Source of the DNA: Citrus sinensis
Taxonomy: Eukaryota > Streptophyta > Magnoliopsida > Sapindales > Rutaceae
Direction of reading: 5' to 3'
Assembly: GCF_022201045.2 (NCBI RefSeq)
Contig: NC_068564.1
Coordinates: 30,843,001-30,907,000, forward strand
DNA length: 64,000 bases
The notes beneath the pieces are model-generated. The model was not told the origin of the DNA and ran no database searches. It worked only from the letters and a program-made list of their open reading frames with translations. This document shows, in pieces, positions 22,501-33,879 of this stretch. Position 1 is the first letter of the stretch. Each line of letters opens with the position of its first letter. Made by a program: the position numbers and the translations under genes.

Positions 22501-25424
22501 TTGCCCTAGAGTTTTCTTCTATGGTCTTTAATTGCTTGGTGAACTGTGTGAACAACTTACTTTTGGAAGAGAAACGTCAATACAATCATTTTCAGAGTAG
22601 ACGGTGTTTTATTTAAAGTTGAATTCTTTGTGATTAGAATATGTTACGCATTAATCACTGGAATCGTAAATTTGATTGTAATCCAAATTTAATTCTTATG
22701 ATGAAGTGCATGCAATCTGTATTCTGTATCGTAATTCACTTGGTTCAATCTCATCATTTTGTGCTGCCGATTACAAACAATGTTGCTGAACCATTCCATT
22801 AGAATCAGAATTGCATTCTATTTGTGTACACACGACTCTTTTTTTTGCCCCAGCACTATGCTTTATTAAATAGCTTTTGCATTTCATGGGTTTTACTACT
22901 TGTGCTTTGAAAATTATTTACCTTATAATTTGTCTTGTGAGGTTATCTTTGTTTTCTTTCTATCCTTGTTTCAGTAATGATAACCAACTCTTCAACCCCT
23001 CTCTCGTTCCCTCCATGTCTGTGCGTAACTGTGTGTACAGTGTTGGGAAATTAATGTTGTGAGCTGTGTTTTTGGAGTGGAGGAAGGCATTTTATTTTCC
23101 AAATTTTCTTGCCACATAGCTAGATATGCATTTCATCCATATGGGGAAGCTTGCCTAACCTTTTTAATTAAAACTTTTTTCAAGTGTAATACTTCTAATG
23201 TTCTTGGCCTGGCAAGCCTTGTGTAGAAGACGATTGATACTTTTATGAAATTGTTTCAACTTTTGGTAAAAGTTTTGTATCAGGATTGCTGCTTGTTTTG
23301 ATGATTGTTGTGCATTTTGTTGTGAACCTTCTTGTGTGTGATTTTAATAAAGTTGATTTACTTTGTAACTATTTTGCTGACATTTTGTCTTGGATATGAG
23401 GTCTTCTTTACTGTTTTTGCAACTGATAAATTGTATCATATTAAGTATTCTCCATTGTGATTCTTGATGTACAGGATGTGTTAATATATTTGGAAAAAGC
23501 TTTCGGTGTTGGTTGTGTGAATCAAGTTGATAGTGGTAGCATGGGACAACAATCGACTAATCTACTTGCAAAATATTCCTCTGTGCCAAGCAATTCATCA
23601 ACTGCAGATGCTTCTAATTCCGATTTGGCTGCTACAGTAAATGCCTCGGAAAATGCTTTGTCAAGAACTCTATCAGAGGAAACGCTTGAAGATGATACAG
23701 TGTTAGCATTATCAAGCCTGGAGATCAGTGGTCAGAATTTAACAAGGCCAGTCGGTCTTTCTTCAAATGAACTTTCGAGGACCCTTGTTGATAGGTCCAT
23801 CTCTACTGTTGATCTTAAACTGAAGTTGCAACTTTACAAGGTTCGATTTCTTCTCCTCACTAGGAACCTAAAGCATGCAAAGCGTGAAGTCAAGCTTGCA
23901 ATGAACATTGCACGTGGGAAAGATTCATCCTTGGCTCTCTTCTTGAAGTCCCAGCTTGAGTATGCCCGTAGGAACCACCGTAAAGCCATTAAGTTGTTGT
24001 TGGCGTTAAGTAACCGGACAGAGATGGGGATTTCAAGCATGTTCAACAACAATCTTGGCTGCATTTATTATCAACTTGCAAAATATCATACATCATCAGT
24101 ATTCTTATCCAAGGCACTAAGTAATTCTGCATCTCTTCGGAAGGACAAACCTCTGAAACTGCTAACTTTCTCCCAGGATAAATCTCTCCTCATAACATAT
24201 AATTGTGGACTGCAGTATCTGGCTTGTGGGAAACCAGTACTAGCGGCTCGCTGTTTCCAGAAGTCAAGTTTAGTTTTCTATAAACAGCCTCTATTGTGGC
24301 TCCGACTTGCTGAATGCTGCCTAATGGCTTTGGAAAAGGGACTTGTTGCACCAGGTAGGTCTTTATCTGATGGATCAGAAGTTAAGGTTCATGTTATTGG
24401 CAAAGGGAAGTGGAGATATCTTGTAATGGAGGACGGGTTTCGAAAAAATGGACATGTGGATTCTCCGGAAAAGGATGATTCATCTCTGGGCAGTGATGGA
24501 CAGCCTAAGCTCTCGATGCCCCTTGCCCGGCAATGTCTCCTTAATGCCTTGCACTTGTTGAACTATCCCGACTTAAATTATTCGAAGTTTGGTTTGCCCT
24601 CGAATTCATCTGTGGAGGAAAGTGAGTCAAGCGAAGGGGCATCTTCCAAGAACTTGAACCACAAAAGCTTGTCCAGTCTTGATTCCAAAATATCAGTAGG
24701 CTTAGGTCAGGTTACTGCAAATGGTGATGCAAAAGATCAAAAAGGAGGAACTAGTCTGGAGGTCATACAGAACTCTCTTTCTTATTATGAAGATGTCTGT
24801 AGAAGAGAAAATCAGATGATTAAGCAAGCTCTCCTTGCCAATTTGGCATATGTAGAATTGGAAATGGAAAATCCCGTGAAGGCCCTTGCTGCCGCAAGGT
24901 CTCTCTTGGAACTCCCGGATTGTTCAAGAATTTACATTTTTCTGGGTCATATCTATGCAGCTGAGGCTCTGTGCTTGCTGAACAGGCCCAAAGAAGCAGC
25001 TGAGCATTTTTCGATGTATTTGAGTGGAGGAGATCATTTTGATTTGCCATTCAGTCGAGAGGACTGTGAGCAATGGCGAGTAGAGAAAATCATTGATTGT
25101 GAAGAACTAAATGGAGGGCCAGCGGCTGCTAAGAATCCTTCCCCTGAGGACTCACAAGATACCATGTTTCCCAAGCCAGAAGAAGCACGTGGAACACTTT
25201 ATGTGAATATTGCTGCGATGTTTGCAATGCAAGGTGAATTTGAACGAGCCCATCATTTCGTGACACAAGCATTATCCATATTACCCAGAAGCACAGAAGC
25301 CACTCTGACAGCAATTTATGTGGATCTTATGCTTGGCAAGTCACAAGAAGCTCTTGCCAAGTTGAAACACTGTAATCACGTTAGATTCCTCCCCAGTGGT
25401 TTACAATTGAGTAAGTCTTGCTGA
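19561..25424 (+). CDS. CNOT10: CCR4-NOT transcription complex subunit 10
   Basis: Six coding exons: 19561-19746, 20640-20726, 21645-21827, 21953-22039, 22116-22187 and 23475-25424. All introns are GT-AG and every junction keeps frame, giving about 854 residues. The start MDSRDSTQS is followed by a first TPR-like pair (EAALYFQSRKFDECLDLLKQ, then ILHNIAIAEYF). More TPR-like helices lie in the middle (AVIWFHLHEYAKALSVLEPL; NNNLGCIYYQLAKYHTSSVF) and at the C-terminus (NIAAMFAMQGEFERAHHFVT). It ends with the family-typical GLQLSKSC. CNOT10 is a TPR scaffold of the CCR4-NOT deadenylase that in animals pairs with CNOT11 on the NOT1 N-terminus and helps control mRNA decay and translation. Low-complexity Ser/Asn linkers (about residues 93-125 and 225-310) separate the TPR blocks. 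Intron 5 is 1.3 kb. Nothing looks broken. Confidence 0.93.
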
Positions 25425-28400
25425 TGATGTTGTAATCCGGTGGCTTTTTATTCTCTGTGTCTGGTCCTCCCCTTGGAGCTAGTTAGCAGGTAGATCAGCA
25501 ATCCTTCTAGAGGATTTGTAACATATATATAGTTCAATTCAGAGAATAATTTTTTTTTAACTGTTAATTTTCTTCCGGTTGTTCATTTTTAGGGTCCATT
25601 GATATGTGGTGAGGCAGAGTGTTTTGGTTATAGCGGATGCCCACCTTTTACATTTGAGATTTAGTTCTGATTCAGATTTTTGTCTTTTAGTGGCTGATCC
25701 ATTTGGTATTAAAGAAGTAGAGAAAATACCATGTGCACTTCTTTAGATTGAAACAACAAAGAGAGGAAAATTCTTTTCTGAATTTGGATTCCCAGATATG
25801 TTATGGTTATAAGAATTGTTAGAATTGAGTCGGTTTCTGTTGGAGGCTCGCGAATTGCTGTATTTTATGATGTGGATACATGCTCTTTAATTAATTAGGA
25901 GATGCTAGAATGCTTACCTGGGAAAGTAATGATATACTGGGCTCGCGGTGGGAAGTGGGAACAAGTTCTCTTGTTGCAAGCACATAGATACGGATCAGAT
26001 TCATCTGATGTACCGTAAGTTTTTTTCTCACAGAACTGAGAAATATGATGCAAAGCCTGATGTACGCTTGCATTAAATCGAGTTACATGTCCGCCACCCA
26101 CTAGATTCATTTGACTGTGAATAGTTTTGCTTGGGCGGCAAGGGAACTCTTGATCGTCGAGATAACAGGTAGTACGTGGAAAACAAAATCAATAATGGAG
26201 GTCAGGCAAGTTGTGTTGAGTCATCTCAAGTTTTGGCTCCATTTCCCTTAACCTGACGATTTCAATTCTCTTTTCACATGCTTTGAAATATTAGTTCAAA
26301 CTTCACAGGATGAGCATGATGGTTCCGCGTTCCGCTTATAGTAGTGGGTCCCTTCGAAGCCCATAAACAACAAACAAAATGTTGCTACTTTAATAGTAAT
26401 AATAGTATCACACAAGACAGGAGTGTGTCTATCTCCAAGTGGTTTAAATGATAAGATCTCATCTCAAAAAAATTAGAAAGAAGAGGTTTAAGAATCAAAC
26501 TTCATTTTATTCATTCTAACATTGGGATGGCGTTGGCTGGGCTCTATCTTTGGCTTCTGTTGAATTTTCCAGGAGGTGGTATCCGCTCCTGTCTGATGAA
26601 ATCTTATATCGAATGTATAAATTAAAATGCAAAACATACTAATGAGTCAATAATACTTCATCGCTGTTCTAACAAAGTTGGGCGTTCGGGACTGCTGCCA
26701 CGCCGCAGCGCATTCAAGCAGACACTAAGCCGACATATTTTCTATCTTTATTTCATGCTTCACAATTCATTTCCTAACCTTTATCTATGAAGTATGAGAT
26801 ATTCTCCATTTTCATTCGTTGTGTAAAATGAACTCTACATTAAATAAAGTAATTTTAACGAAATCAGTACACCACAAAAAACAAAAAGAGAGAGAGACCA
26901 AAAAACCTCAAAGATTGGGAGTATAATTCTTTCATAATTAACTAATCATTTGAGGTACAATTTTTAAAAAGATAGTATCACTGAAAAGAAAGGTTGCGAA
27001 TTCATTCCACATGCATTTTCTTTTTATTCTTTTTCCCAATAATTTCTTCTTATTAACAAATTATGATGACTCATCTTTCCAAGTTTTATCAATTGATTGG
27101 TTCCTTTTTCCATATTAATCTTCACCTGTAAAATCATTTTTAAAAGCTCCCTTACGGTTACACATATATCCCAGTCCCACAACAATCGACTAACTTAAAC
27201 CACGAAACAATTATATTCCTCACATTTATTGGGGTCTCTTTTCTTTCACTAAACTAGTTACCAAACACCTAAACAAAATTATTTACAATAGACATTTCAT
27301 AAATTTTATAAGAGAATTTAAAAACACCAAGGCATCTGTTGATGTCGAACAAGAGCGGGGAACCCATCAAGCGCACAGACACCACACGTTACACTGGGAG
27401 AAAAGACAAACTAAGTTCATGTGACTTAGTTTTATACTTTTATGGTGGCCCCTTACAACTTCAACCCTACATGGGCAATAATTTTACATACTCTTCCTTT
27501 TTGAGTTTTATCAAAATATTGCATAGCTTATCATTATTCAAAATTACTGCACAATTCCTATCCTCTTGTGTTAAGTTTGAGTGTTTCTTCATTGGTACAA
27601 TTTTATAGAACAATGGTATAGAAAGATTTGGGTTTGAACTTCTATTCACATAGGTGGAGAGAAAATTTAGTTTCTATTCATCCAAATACTTGATTTACTT
27701 ATTTTACCACTAAAAGCTTGCTAATTCATATAAAAGATGGCCCAAATTGTGTTTATATCTTTGACTGATTCATTTTCCATTAAATTTGTAAACTCACATG
27801 TCTAGTACTAGTAACACTCACCTAAAATAGTACATTAAGGTTTAATTTCAAGACAGTTTTGGTATGACGTCCTAACAAGGTGAGCTCTTTGTCTCTCTCT
27901 TCAATTTTTTTATAAGAGCTATTACCTTATATATAGATAAGTAATTTGTTAACCTCCTTTACAATTCTATCTCTAAAGGGGTATATTTTTTCGATTTTAG
28001 TTTCCACTTTCTACCCATAGATTTCTTTAAGTGTTCTTTGAATGGCAATTGAAAGAATTAAAGATGCTTTCATAGTCCCTATACTTCACTTTAATTATTT
28101 GTACAACACTTTTTAGCTAGCTAGACTTGTGAAAGTTAGCATATATAGAACACTCGAAATCCACAACCAGCATGTCTCCGTACCTCTATATTTCTTGTTA
28201 TAATAGCTTTAAAACAATTTTAAAATGGAGCTTGGGACTTTTAAATTATCATAGTTGATGTAAAATGGAATCACTGGCTCTTCATTAGTTATAATTAGAT
28301 AGATAGTTGATTAACATTATTAATTACTGGTATTATTATTCACCAAACGCTTTACGTATTATGCACTACCTATGGAACACTTGCTGAGTCAAGAACCTCG

Positions 28401-29470
28401 CGCTGTTTTTCGGTTCTATAATTAAATCAGGGTTTGCTTCACTTTTCTCTTTTAATGCTATTTAATTATCTCCATTAAATCATGTAATAACAGATGGCAG
28501 TTTCAAGCAGACCAATTCCCATTCTTCAAAGATCTTCTTCAAACTTCCATCTATATATATATTTATTTGGAGAATTAAAAAACTGATTACATCAATGAAT
28601 GATTGAATGAAAAGAAAATATTATCTGTGCATGCAACAAATCAAAGACACTGGAATGAAAATGAAAGAGATTGAAAATGAGGTAGGAAAATCAAATAATT
28701 GCTGCCTTGTCAAGGACATTGAAAACACACATACAATGCGACAAATCATATAAAAACAAATGGGTGTACAATTAAATGTGACCAAACATTACAATCCCAA
28801 CAATGAGAGAAACACAGAGAGAGTGGGGGAGAGAGAAAAAGAAACAAACAAATAAGTCTCGACATCCTTTCATGTCGATTTCTTCCTTCAGTATCCATCA
28901 TCAATCTACCAACCTGCATCCGCACATCATCACATCTAATCAATCAATAGCATTTATGATTGATGTATGTATGTATGTATGTATGTATGTACGTACGTAC
29001 GTATGTATGTATGTATGGGTGTGTGTGTGTAAGTACGTAAGTACTACAATTTACGATATGTCGGAGGCTCGGTTTATTTAAACTTTCTGGCAACTGTGCT
29101 GTCAATAGTAAGCTTACTTGTTAAAGTGTTTTGATAAAATTGCAGGTTGATTTTAACAGCAGAACTGATAATTTTCTATAACTATATATCAAGTAGGCAT
29201 TCATAAATTAACACCTAATACTTTCATTCTACAGTAGATAAAGCACCGAATATCAAACAAACATAAGAAAAATACAAAAATACAGAAATTTGTACATGAA
29301 ACTACGGAGTAACAATAAAAGAAGAAAGAGCAAAAATTAATGCTCATAAGAGAAGAAGGTAAGCTCATGCAAAAATCAATTTTCTGTTAGAAGAGAATAC
29401 ACCATGAAGAATAAATATAAGATAGGACGTTAAGAGAGAGTAGAAAGTTTTATAAATACTTAACTTAGAT
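25425..29470. other. Gene-free spacer of about 4 kb
   Basis: The first ~250 bp are the CNOT10 3' UTR region. The rest is AT-rich with only short chance frames. Fragments with tRNA-like B-box resemblance (GGTTTAAGAATCAAAC near 26487, GGGTTTGAACTTC near 27632) hint at worn SINE pieces but are too short to call. No gene seen on either strand. Confidence 0.55.
28963..29043. repeat. (GTAT)n-(GTAC)n-(GT)n compound microsatellite
   Basis: Tandem TGTATGTA units switch to ACGTACGT and then to GTGTGT before AAGTACGTAAGTAC. Very likely length-polymorphic. It lies in spacer DNA. Confidence 0.9.
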
Positions 29471-30058
29471 CTAAAGAGTGCAAGTGAAACCAGCGGGTGG
29501 TGTCTTTCCGCAAGTGACAAGAAGCTGAAGAGCAAGTGGAAGATAGATGTTAAGATTAAGCAGCTTGAGCTTGAGAGTAGTGCACAAGCAGACAGCAGCT
29601 TCTAACTCAACAAGTCCTTGTAGAACTGGGCAGCATTGGTTAACAACTGGGTCACCAAGACCAATGTGAACCAACCCACCAAGAAGGTCCACACAAGCAC
29701 CCAATTTGAGGGTGTCAATGGGGCATGTGGCAGCCGCTGGTGGAGGTGGTGTGTATGAACATGGGCATGGCTTCCTAGCACTTGGTGGATTAGGGAGAAC
29801 TGGAGGCAGTGCAACTGGTGGGAGAGTGGGGAGGTCGACTGGTGGCTTGATCGGCGGGACGGTCACCGGAGGGAGAGTGACTGGTGGCAAGGGAACTGGG
29901 GGTTTGACAATGGGAGGAAGACCGATGGGTCTAGGCTGCCTAGGTTTCCTGTGCTTCGGGTGCGGCTTGCCACACGTGCCACAGCCAAGAATGGGAGTGG
30001 CTGTGGAGATGAAAAGCATGCAAATGATGAGGAGAGCTGAGAGTTTGGAGGAGTCCAT
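29471..30058 (-). CDS. Secreted hybrid proline-rich protein with LTP-like eight-cysteine domain
   Basis: A single exon of 195 residues. The ATG at 30058-30056 follows a purine-rich leader and lies about 100 bp below a TATA box. Residues 1-24 form a signal peptide (hydrophobic ALLIICMLFIS, ending near ILG/CGTCG). A basic stretch PKHRKPRQPRP leads into a Pro/Val repeat zone (about 42-92, units like LPPVTLPPV and PPIKPPVDLP). The C-terminal ~85 residues hold the hydrophobic-seed/LTP-like eight-cysteine pattern (C-C-CC-CxC-C-C: KLGACVDLL, NQCCPVL, AVCLCT, LLVTCGK, FTCTL). Members of this HyPRP family are exported to the cell wall-membrane interface; relatives are linked to cold or defence responses and cell expansion. 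The particular role here is unknown. Intact, with no intron. Confidence 0.92.
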   Translation of the reverse strand: MDSSKLSALLIICMLFISTATPILGCGTCGKPHPKHRKPRQPRPIGLPPIVKPPVPLPPVTLPPVTVPPIKPPVDLPTLPPVALPPVLPNPPSARKPCPCSYTPPPPAAATCPIDTLKLGACVDLLGGLVHIGLGDPVVNQCCPVLQGLVELEAAVCLCTTLKLKLLNLNIYLPLALQLLVTCGKTPPAGFTCTL

Positions 30059-30156
30059 TTTTTTTTTTTTCTTTATTTTAAATCTCTCTTCTTTCTGTTG
30101 TAGTAAGTTGTAACAAAGAGAGGGTGATGAAGATTTTACAGGAAAAGCATAGGAGT

Positions 30157-30166
30157 TATATAGGGG
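30157..30166 (-). promoter_or_regulatory. TATA box of the proline-rich protein gene
   Basis: The minus strand reads CCCTATATAACTCC, a clear TATA box, about 100 bp upstream of the chosen ATG. It supports that start and argues against the in-frame ATG at 30181, which lies above it. Confidence 0.75.
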
Positions 30167-30181
30167 GTAGCGTGCGAGCAA

Positions 30182-31235
30182 AATTTTTTATTTTTATTTT
30201 ATTTTATTTTTTTGTAAGTCTAGAAAGCAAATCACGTGAAGATGAGCTAATGAGCACAGAAGGCAGCTGTCAGATTTGGATAGTTGGTATTACAAATGCA
30301 TAATTTCGTGTTATTTTTTAGGAGTAGGGTTCGATATTTTAATTAAATTATTTGATATTTATCAAGTGAATGATGAGATAAAATAATTAATTTATCAAGT
30401 GAATGATGAGATAAAATAATTATTTAGAATTTTTGAAAATTATAAAGCATGAACGAGACATCGCATGTAACACAATTTAAGATAAAATTAAATTTAGGAT
30501 AAAAGTTTGGAATGTAAATTGTTATATATTAGTGTTATTTATGATTCAATTAGCAATGGTGTTTCTTTGTTAATTATTGTTGTTTTGTTCGGCTGCTCTG
30601 TTTTGGCTTGCAAAACGTCATCGCGTTGTTACTCCAGTTAATGTTAATGTTATTTTTCGAGGGAGTCAAAAAATTATCTTCGATGAATGGTAGGAAACAT
30701 CACTCAAGAAATTAATCAGAAAGTAGTTTTTTTTTTTTTGGTCCTCAAAAGTCAAAAGTAACATTAATCTAGCACTGACATACTCCCCCCCCCCCCCCCT
30801 ACCCCCACCCAAAAAAAATCTAACATTCACAAAAATAACAATAAAGATGTTCAAAATATTTAAAAAAATAAGTGATCCGAAAACAAATTAATGTCTAATT
30901 AATTTGAAGAACTAAAGGAGAATTTATCATAGTTTTGTCTTTGACATTTACTTGGCAACAATTTTTAAGAATTTTGCTTTGGTTTTTGTCTTACGTACAT
31001 ATTCTTATGAAAGTTAATGCAAATTCTTCAGTGATAAATGTTGAAGAATAAAACAATATTGATAAATAAGGAGAGTAGCTCTGTCCCAGTAGCATGGGTA
31101 CACAAATTGTTTGGCTTCACTTTGTAAAAAGTGAGCCAATTACCTTCGGAATTGGGATTAGTGAAATGGATTTACATTCACAAGAGGTATGTAAGCCTTA
31201 TGATCGCGAAAAAATAAGAGATTACGGCTCTGTTT
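30182..31235. other. AT-rich spacer with small tandem repeats
   Basis: Contains a two-copy repeat (listed separately), a poly-C run near 30785-30799 and poly-T tracts. No gene seen. Confidence 0.55.
30358..30422. repeat. Two-copy tandem repeat, 33-bp period
   Basis: TTTATCAAGTGAATGATGAG... through ATAAAATAATTA occurs twice without mismatch. Recent local slippage duplication. Confidence 0.9.
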
Positions 31236-31244
31236 GGGATTGAC

Positions 31245-31437
31245 GTTGATTAATATTTAGTAAATATTAATTATTATAATTTAAAAGTAAAATTAATTTA
31301 ATTTTATATTTATTTTATAAAAAAATTATTATATTTTTATTAATTTTATTAAAATTTTTATTTAAAAATTACATTTACTACGTACTATTAATTGTGGATG
31401 TCAATCTCAAATTGTGGATGGTAAGAATCCCATAATA
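31245..31437. mobile_element. Probable AT-rich MITE with inverted ends
   Basis: The left end GGCTCTGTTTGGGATTGACG and the complement of the right end (TTTGAGATTGACATCCACAA) form inverted ends around an AT-rich interior with long TAATT/AAATTA palindromes. No clear target duplication could be fixed. Related AT-rich sequence appears in the opposite orientation near 35610-35665. Probable non-autonomous DNA transposon; class uncertain. Confidence 0.45.
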
Positions 31438-32449
31438 AGAAGAAAATTGGATTATTCTAACGCTAAACAATAAAAAGCGGGGGAAAAGGAAAAAAAAAAA
31501 AAAATCTAGAAGCGTTACTCTATATATCATATTCATAGGGCAAAGGGGTTTTGGTACCCCTTTTTTGTCTTTTTTAAGGTCTATTATAATGGAGTCCTAT
31601 AATTTGTTATAAAAATAAAAAAGCTAAATTTTTTTAAATTTTTACATATTAGTCCCACACCTTCAAATTTTCAGTTGCATTAATGCTTCTGGAAGTCACG
31701 ATTTTGAGGACAAAAACTCAATTAAATTTATTCTTTTTATTTTAGGACAAAAACTCAGCCAAAAATACAAAACTCATTGCTCAAACAAACAAAAATGATT
31801 TTACAAATTCATAAACTAACACTTTATTATTATTAGTAAATTAAAATATTTTTACTACATAATTAAATAATTTAGTATGTTAATTAAACATTATGTTATA
31901 AAAATAATAATAAAACATTACCTACTAGAATCTCAAATTAAATTTATTTTCGTATTTTGTGTATTCCAGACATATAAAATCTCTTGTTTGAAAAAAAAAA
32001 TATGTGGGGCTTGAACCCTGCTCACATGGGTGAAAGAAAATTGGTTGCCGTGTTAAATTTTAAAAAAAATCACATTTATATTTATCATCAATTATGGTTA
32101 GTAAATAATTTACATAGTTTAATGATGAATTTACATAGTTTAATTATGTAATAAATTAGTTAATATATTAATTAATAAGTAAATTTATTAATTTAAATAG
32201 ATATTAATAAATGTAAGAATAAGTCATTTAATAAATTTATTAATTTAAATAGATATTAATAAATGTAAGAATAAGTCATTTAATTGAAAACCAAGTTCAA
32301 TAGAGTAAAAAAAAATTAAAATATTGTGGACTTATATGTCATGATTATAAAACTTTTGATTTTTCTTATTTTACATGAACAACAAGGGCCTTTAATGCTA
32401 GTGGCCCAATAATCATCCAACGGTGGATTTAAAAAAGACAAAAGAAGGG
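31438..32449. other. AT-rich spacer, no gene
   Basis: Repetitive-looking AT-rich sequence without open frames. A short tandem duplication at 32181-32284 is listed separately. Confidence 0.5.
32181..32284. repeat. Perfect two-copy tandem repeat, 52-bp period
   Basis: The unit AAATTTATTAATTTAAATAG... through AAGTCATTTAAT is repeated exactly, head to tail. Absence of mismatches suggests a recent event. Confidence 0.92.
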
Positions 32450-32638
32450 TTGTGGCTCAGTTGGCGGCGCAGGCTGGGTAAGTGGGAAGAGCTCTCGGGT
32501 TCGATCCTCACTAAACACACCATTTGGGAGGGGTAAAGAGCCTTAACTGTGACTACACCCCGAATCCGAATTAGTCGGGGCCCAATGCGGTTGCCGGAAA
32601 TCGGATGGTTTAAACCAAAAAAAAAGACAAAAGAAGGG
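32450..32638 (+). mobile_element. tRNA-derived SINE with target-site duplication
   Basis: A body of about 170 bp begins TTGTGGCTCAGTTGGCGG, which fits an RNA polymerase III A box (TGGCTCAGTTGG). About 35 bp on is GGTTCGATCCT, a B box. The body ends with AAACC and an A-tract. The 15-bp direct repeat AAGACAAAAGAAGGG flanks it (left copy 32435-32449, right copy 32624-32638). These are the hallmarks of a plant SINE mobilised by LINE machinery. The nearly perfect duplication suggests a fairly young insertion. Not a functional tRNA gene: the acceptor stem and 3' half are missing. Confidence 0.85.
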
Positions 32639-33211
32639 GTACCAAACCCCATAGGTATAGTAGCTGGACCCATATGCATATATGTTTAAATCAGAAAATA
32701 TTTTCATAATTAAAAATAAGTATCGGACGCGGTTTTGTTTGATCCACTAATCCATTCTTTTGCGGAAAAGATCCCGCAGTCAAGCCACTAAATTACGCTC
32801 ACAATTTCGATAGTGGAAGTCAATGGACCAATTTGCTGCTGCATAAACGTCAGCCCTAAATTCACGAAAAGAAAATCTAATAAAATAGACCCACTTATGC
32901 CTTGCGACTTTTTCTTTTTTTCTTTGGGTGAAAATAAACAAAATCTTATCATCAATAAATATATTATAATATGAGGTTTTGGTAACTCTAGAAAGATTAG
33001 ACTAACTTAAAAATTTACTTCCCATTAATTAAACAACACCAATTCCATATTTTGTGGGGGAAAAAAAAAAAAAACTCCACGAAAGTTCAATCGAGCTAGT
33101 GAGCTTATACCATCCCACCGTTGATACAATTGGGTCCTTAATTAGATTAAATTGCAAAGAGGGTCCTACCCTTTATCGTTTTTTTCTTTATGTGTGTGTG
33201 TGTGTGGGTGG

Positions 33212-33251
<40 letters not shown>

Positions 33252-33551
33252 ATAGCTTAATCATTTTAAACTTTAGGGCCCCCTCGAAGGGAGATTCATC
33301 AACTAGAGTGGGTTACAGTGAAGGTACTTCTGGTCTTTTCTCACGTGTCGATGATCTGGATTTCATACATTATATCTTCCCTAAGTATATACGGATTTCA
33401 TTTTATGTTTATCTAAAGTTTCAATCTTTTCGTGAACAACTATGGGATCCACTTAAAAGTTGAGCAATTCTTTTCAAAGAAAATAGTATAAAGTTGAAAG
33501 GACTACCCACAATTTCTTCTTGATCTGAATTTTTCACGTTGATAATTAGTA
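32639..33551. other. Spacer with TG/TA microsatellite
   Basis: No gene; includes the dinucleotide repeat listed next. Confidence 0.5.
33190..33250. repeat. (TG)n(TA)n compound microsatellite
   Basis: About 20 TG units broken by GGGTGGG, followed by about 12 TA units. Likely unstable in length. Confidence 0.92.
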
Positions 33552-33674
33552 GGTAATCCCTATCTTATATGCATGTAAGATACATCCCCCTCACATGAAC
33601 AGTATATGTGTGGGGCTCACGCATTGTTCATGTGAGAGGGATGTATCTTACATGCATATAAGATAGAGGGATCC
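33552..33674. mobile_element. 123-bp palindromic MITE with 9-bp target duplication
   Basis: Two arms of about 50 bp (left GGTAATCCCTATCTTATATG, complement of right GGATCCCTCTATCTTATATG) are nearly identical and are separated by a ~23-bp loop. TAATTAGTA lies directly on both sides (33543-33551 and 33675-33683), a 9-bp duplication typical of Mutator-type transposition. The whole element could fold into a near-perfect hairpin and be a small-RNA source. Confidence 0.82.
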
Positions 33675-33879
33675 TAATTAGTATTATGGCCCAATGTCAA
33701 CCCAAAGTGAGCATTAATTTAAAGTCAAGAATATTAAAAGTGGGAAGGTAAGAAGAAAGAAATCGAGGCAAACTCAATGATTATATATACTGTTGATTAG
33801 AAATGAAGTGCTTTATTTTTTTATTAATTATTATTATTTTTTGTCGATGATTATATACAAGAGAGACTATTTTATTAAG

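Noticed and set aside
10509-30058. Functional cluster linking the raffinose, CNOT10 and proline-rich genes
   Set aside because: The families act in unrelated processes, are far apart, and have separate promoters; no sign of a plant biosynthetic cluster.
29706-30113. Gly-rich plus-strand frame of 135 codons
   Set aside because: Complement of the proline-rich coding sequence (CCN codons read as GGN); not independent.
32450-32620. tRNA gene suggested by A and B boxes
   Set aside because: The sequence lacks a closing acceptor stem and T-arm fold, has an A-tail and target duplications, and is therefore a SINE.
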